Assembly (NCBI GenBank): GCA_963695405.1
Contig: CAVOGJ010000015.1
Coordinates: 744,001-808,000, forward strand
Length of the DNA stretch: 64,000 nucleotides
Source: CAVOGJ01 sp963695405
GTDB lineage: Bacteria > Planctomycetota > Planctomycetia > Pirellulales > Pirellulaceae
Direction of reading: 5' to 3'
Made by a program: the position numbers and the translations under genes. Positions 63,920-64,000 of the stretch are shown here, piece by piece; within the stretch, counting starts at the first letter, position 1, and each line of letters begins with the position of its first letter. Below the pieces are notes generated by a model that worked only from the letters and a program-made list of their open reading frames with translations, searched no databases and had not been told where the DNA came from.

Positions 63920-64000
63920 CCTGTCGCAGCCTCCTAGAAAGGCCGCATTCTACCCAAAACGACGTCTTGCGGAAGCAGGCACTGACGAATTCGGTTGACG

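Overview
The window most likely comes from a planctomycete chromosome (Pirellulales-like). Pointers are four PEP-CTERM secreted proteins, an ECF sigma remnant with the planctomycete-type LLPLVYEKLR / GQTLQATALVHEAYLRL signature, a squalene-cyclase-like (prenyltransferase-fold) membrane protein, a metal-ABC permease fused to a DtxR-type repressor, and GC-rich core genes that each stand alone with much local strand switching. No rRNA is present, so the assignment is inference.

Region 1, about 1-27.6 kb, is an accessory region full of broken genes. It starts inside an IS256-family transposase, then a GH105 glycosidase, a ThDP enzyme with a frameshift, an internally deleted IS66 relic, and an acyl-CoA block (two crotonases, a family III CoA-transferase, a MaoC hydratase, an AMP-forming acyl-CoA ligase). 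From 10.4 to 19.4 kb lie mostly secreted hydrolases: an imidazolonepropionase-like amidohydrolase, a class A beta-lactamase, a choloylglycine-hydrolase/penicillin V acylase-type Ntn hydrolase, pieces of class C beta-lactamase-like serine hydrolases, an M19 dipeptidase with an in-frame TAG, and the front of a second amidohydrolase. In their midst is a likely intact operon: ECF sigma factor, small membrane protein, and a signal-peptidase-I-like protein lacking both catalytic residues. From 20 to 27 kb come ECF and TetR remnants with a three-copy operator-like repeat, a broken GNAT gene, a TetR/PEP-synthase-like pair with many frameshifts, and a full IS256-family element with a 9-bp target duplication.

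Region 2, 27.6-64 kb, is core chromosome: initiator tRNA with its terminator, TrmL, IspG and RimO, an EIIA-like regulator with an excisionase-type HTH next to a degenerate receiver protein, an ion transporter, a universal stress protein, aconitase, an ABC-2 exporter whose permease carries a propeller-like domain, three of the PEP-CTERM proteins, Ndk, PyrF, MntB-DtxR, endonuclease IV, ferrochelatase, an acetolactate-synthase-like enzyme plus aldehyde dehydrogenase, an ArfB/PrfH-like release factor homologue, and a tandem KAS III protein.

Many genes carry one-base frameshifts. Because these also hit core genes (ABC permease, MntB-DtxR, a PEP-CTERM protein), some are probably base-calling errors. 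The truncations, chimeric junctions and in-frame stops in region 1 are better explained by real decay. The most interesting candidates are the beta-lactam/amide hydrolase cluster beside acyl-CoA genes, the catalytically dead signal-peptidase paralogue in an ECF operon, the half-degenerate tandem KAS III, and the propeller-bearing ABC permease.
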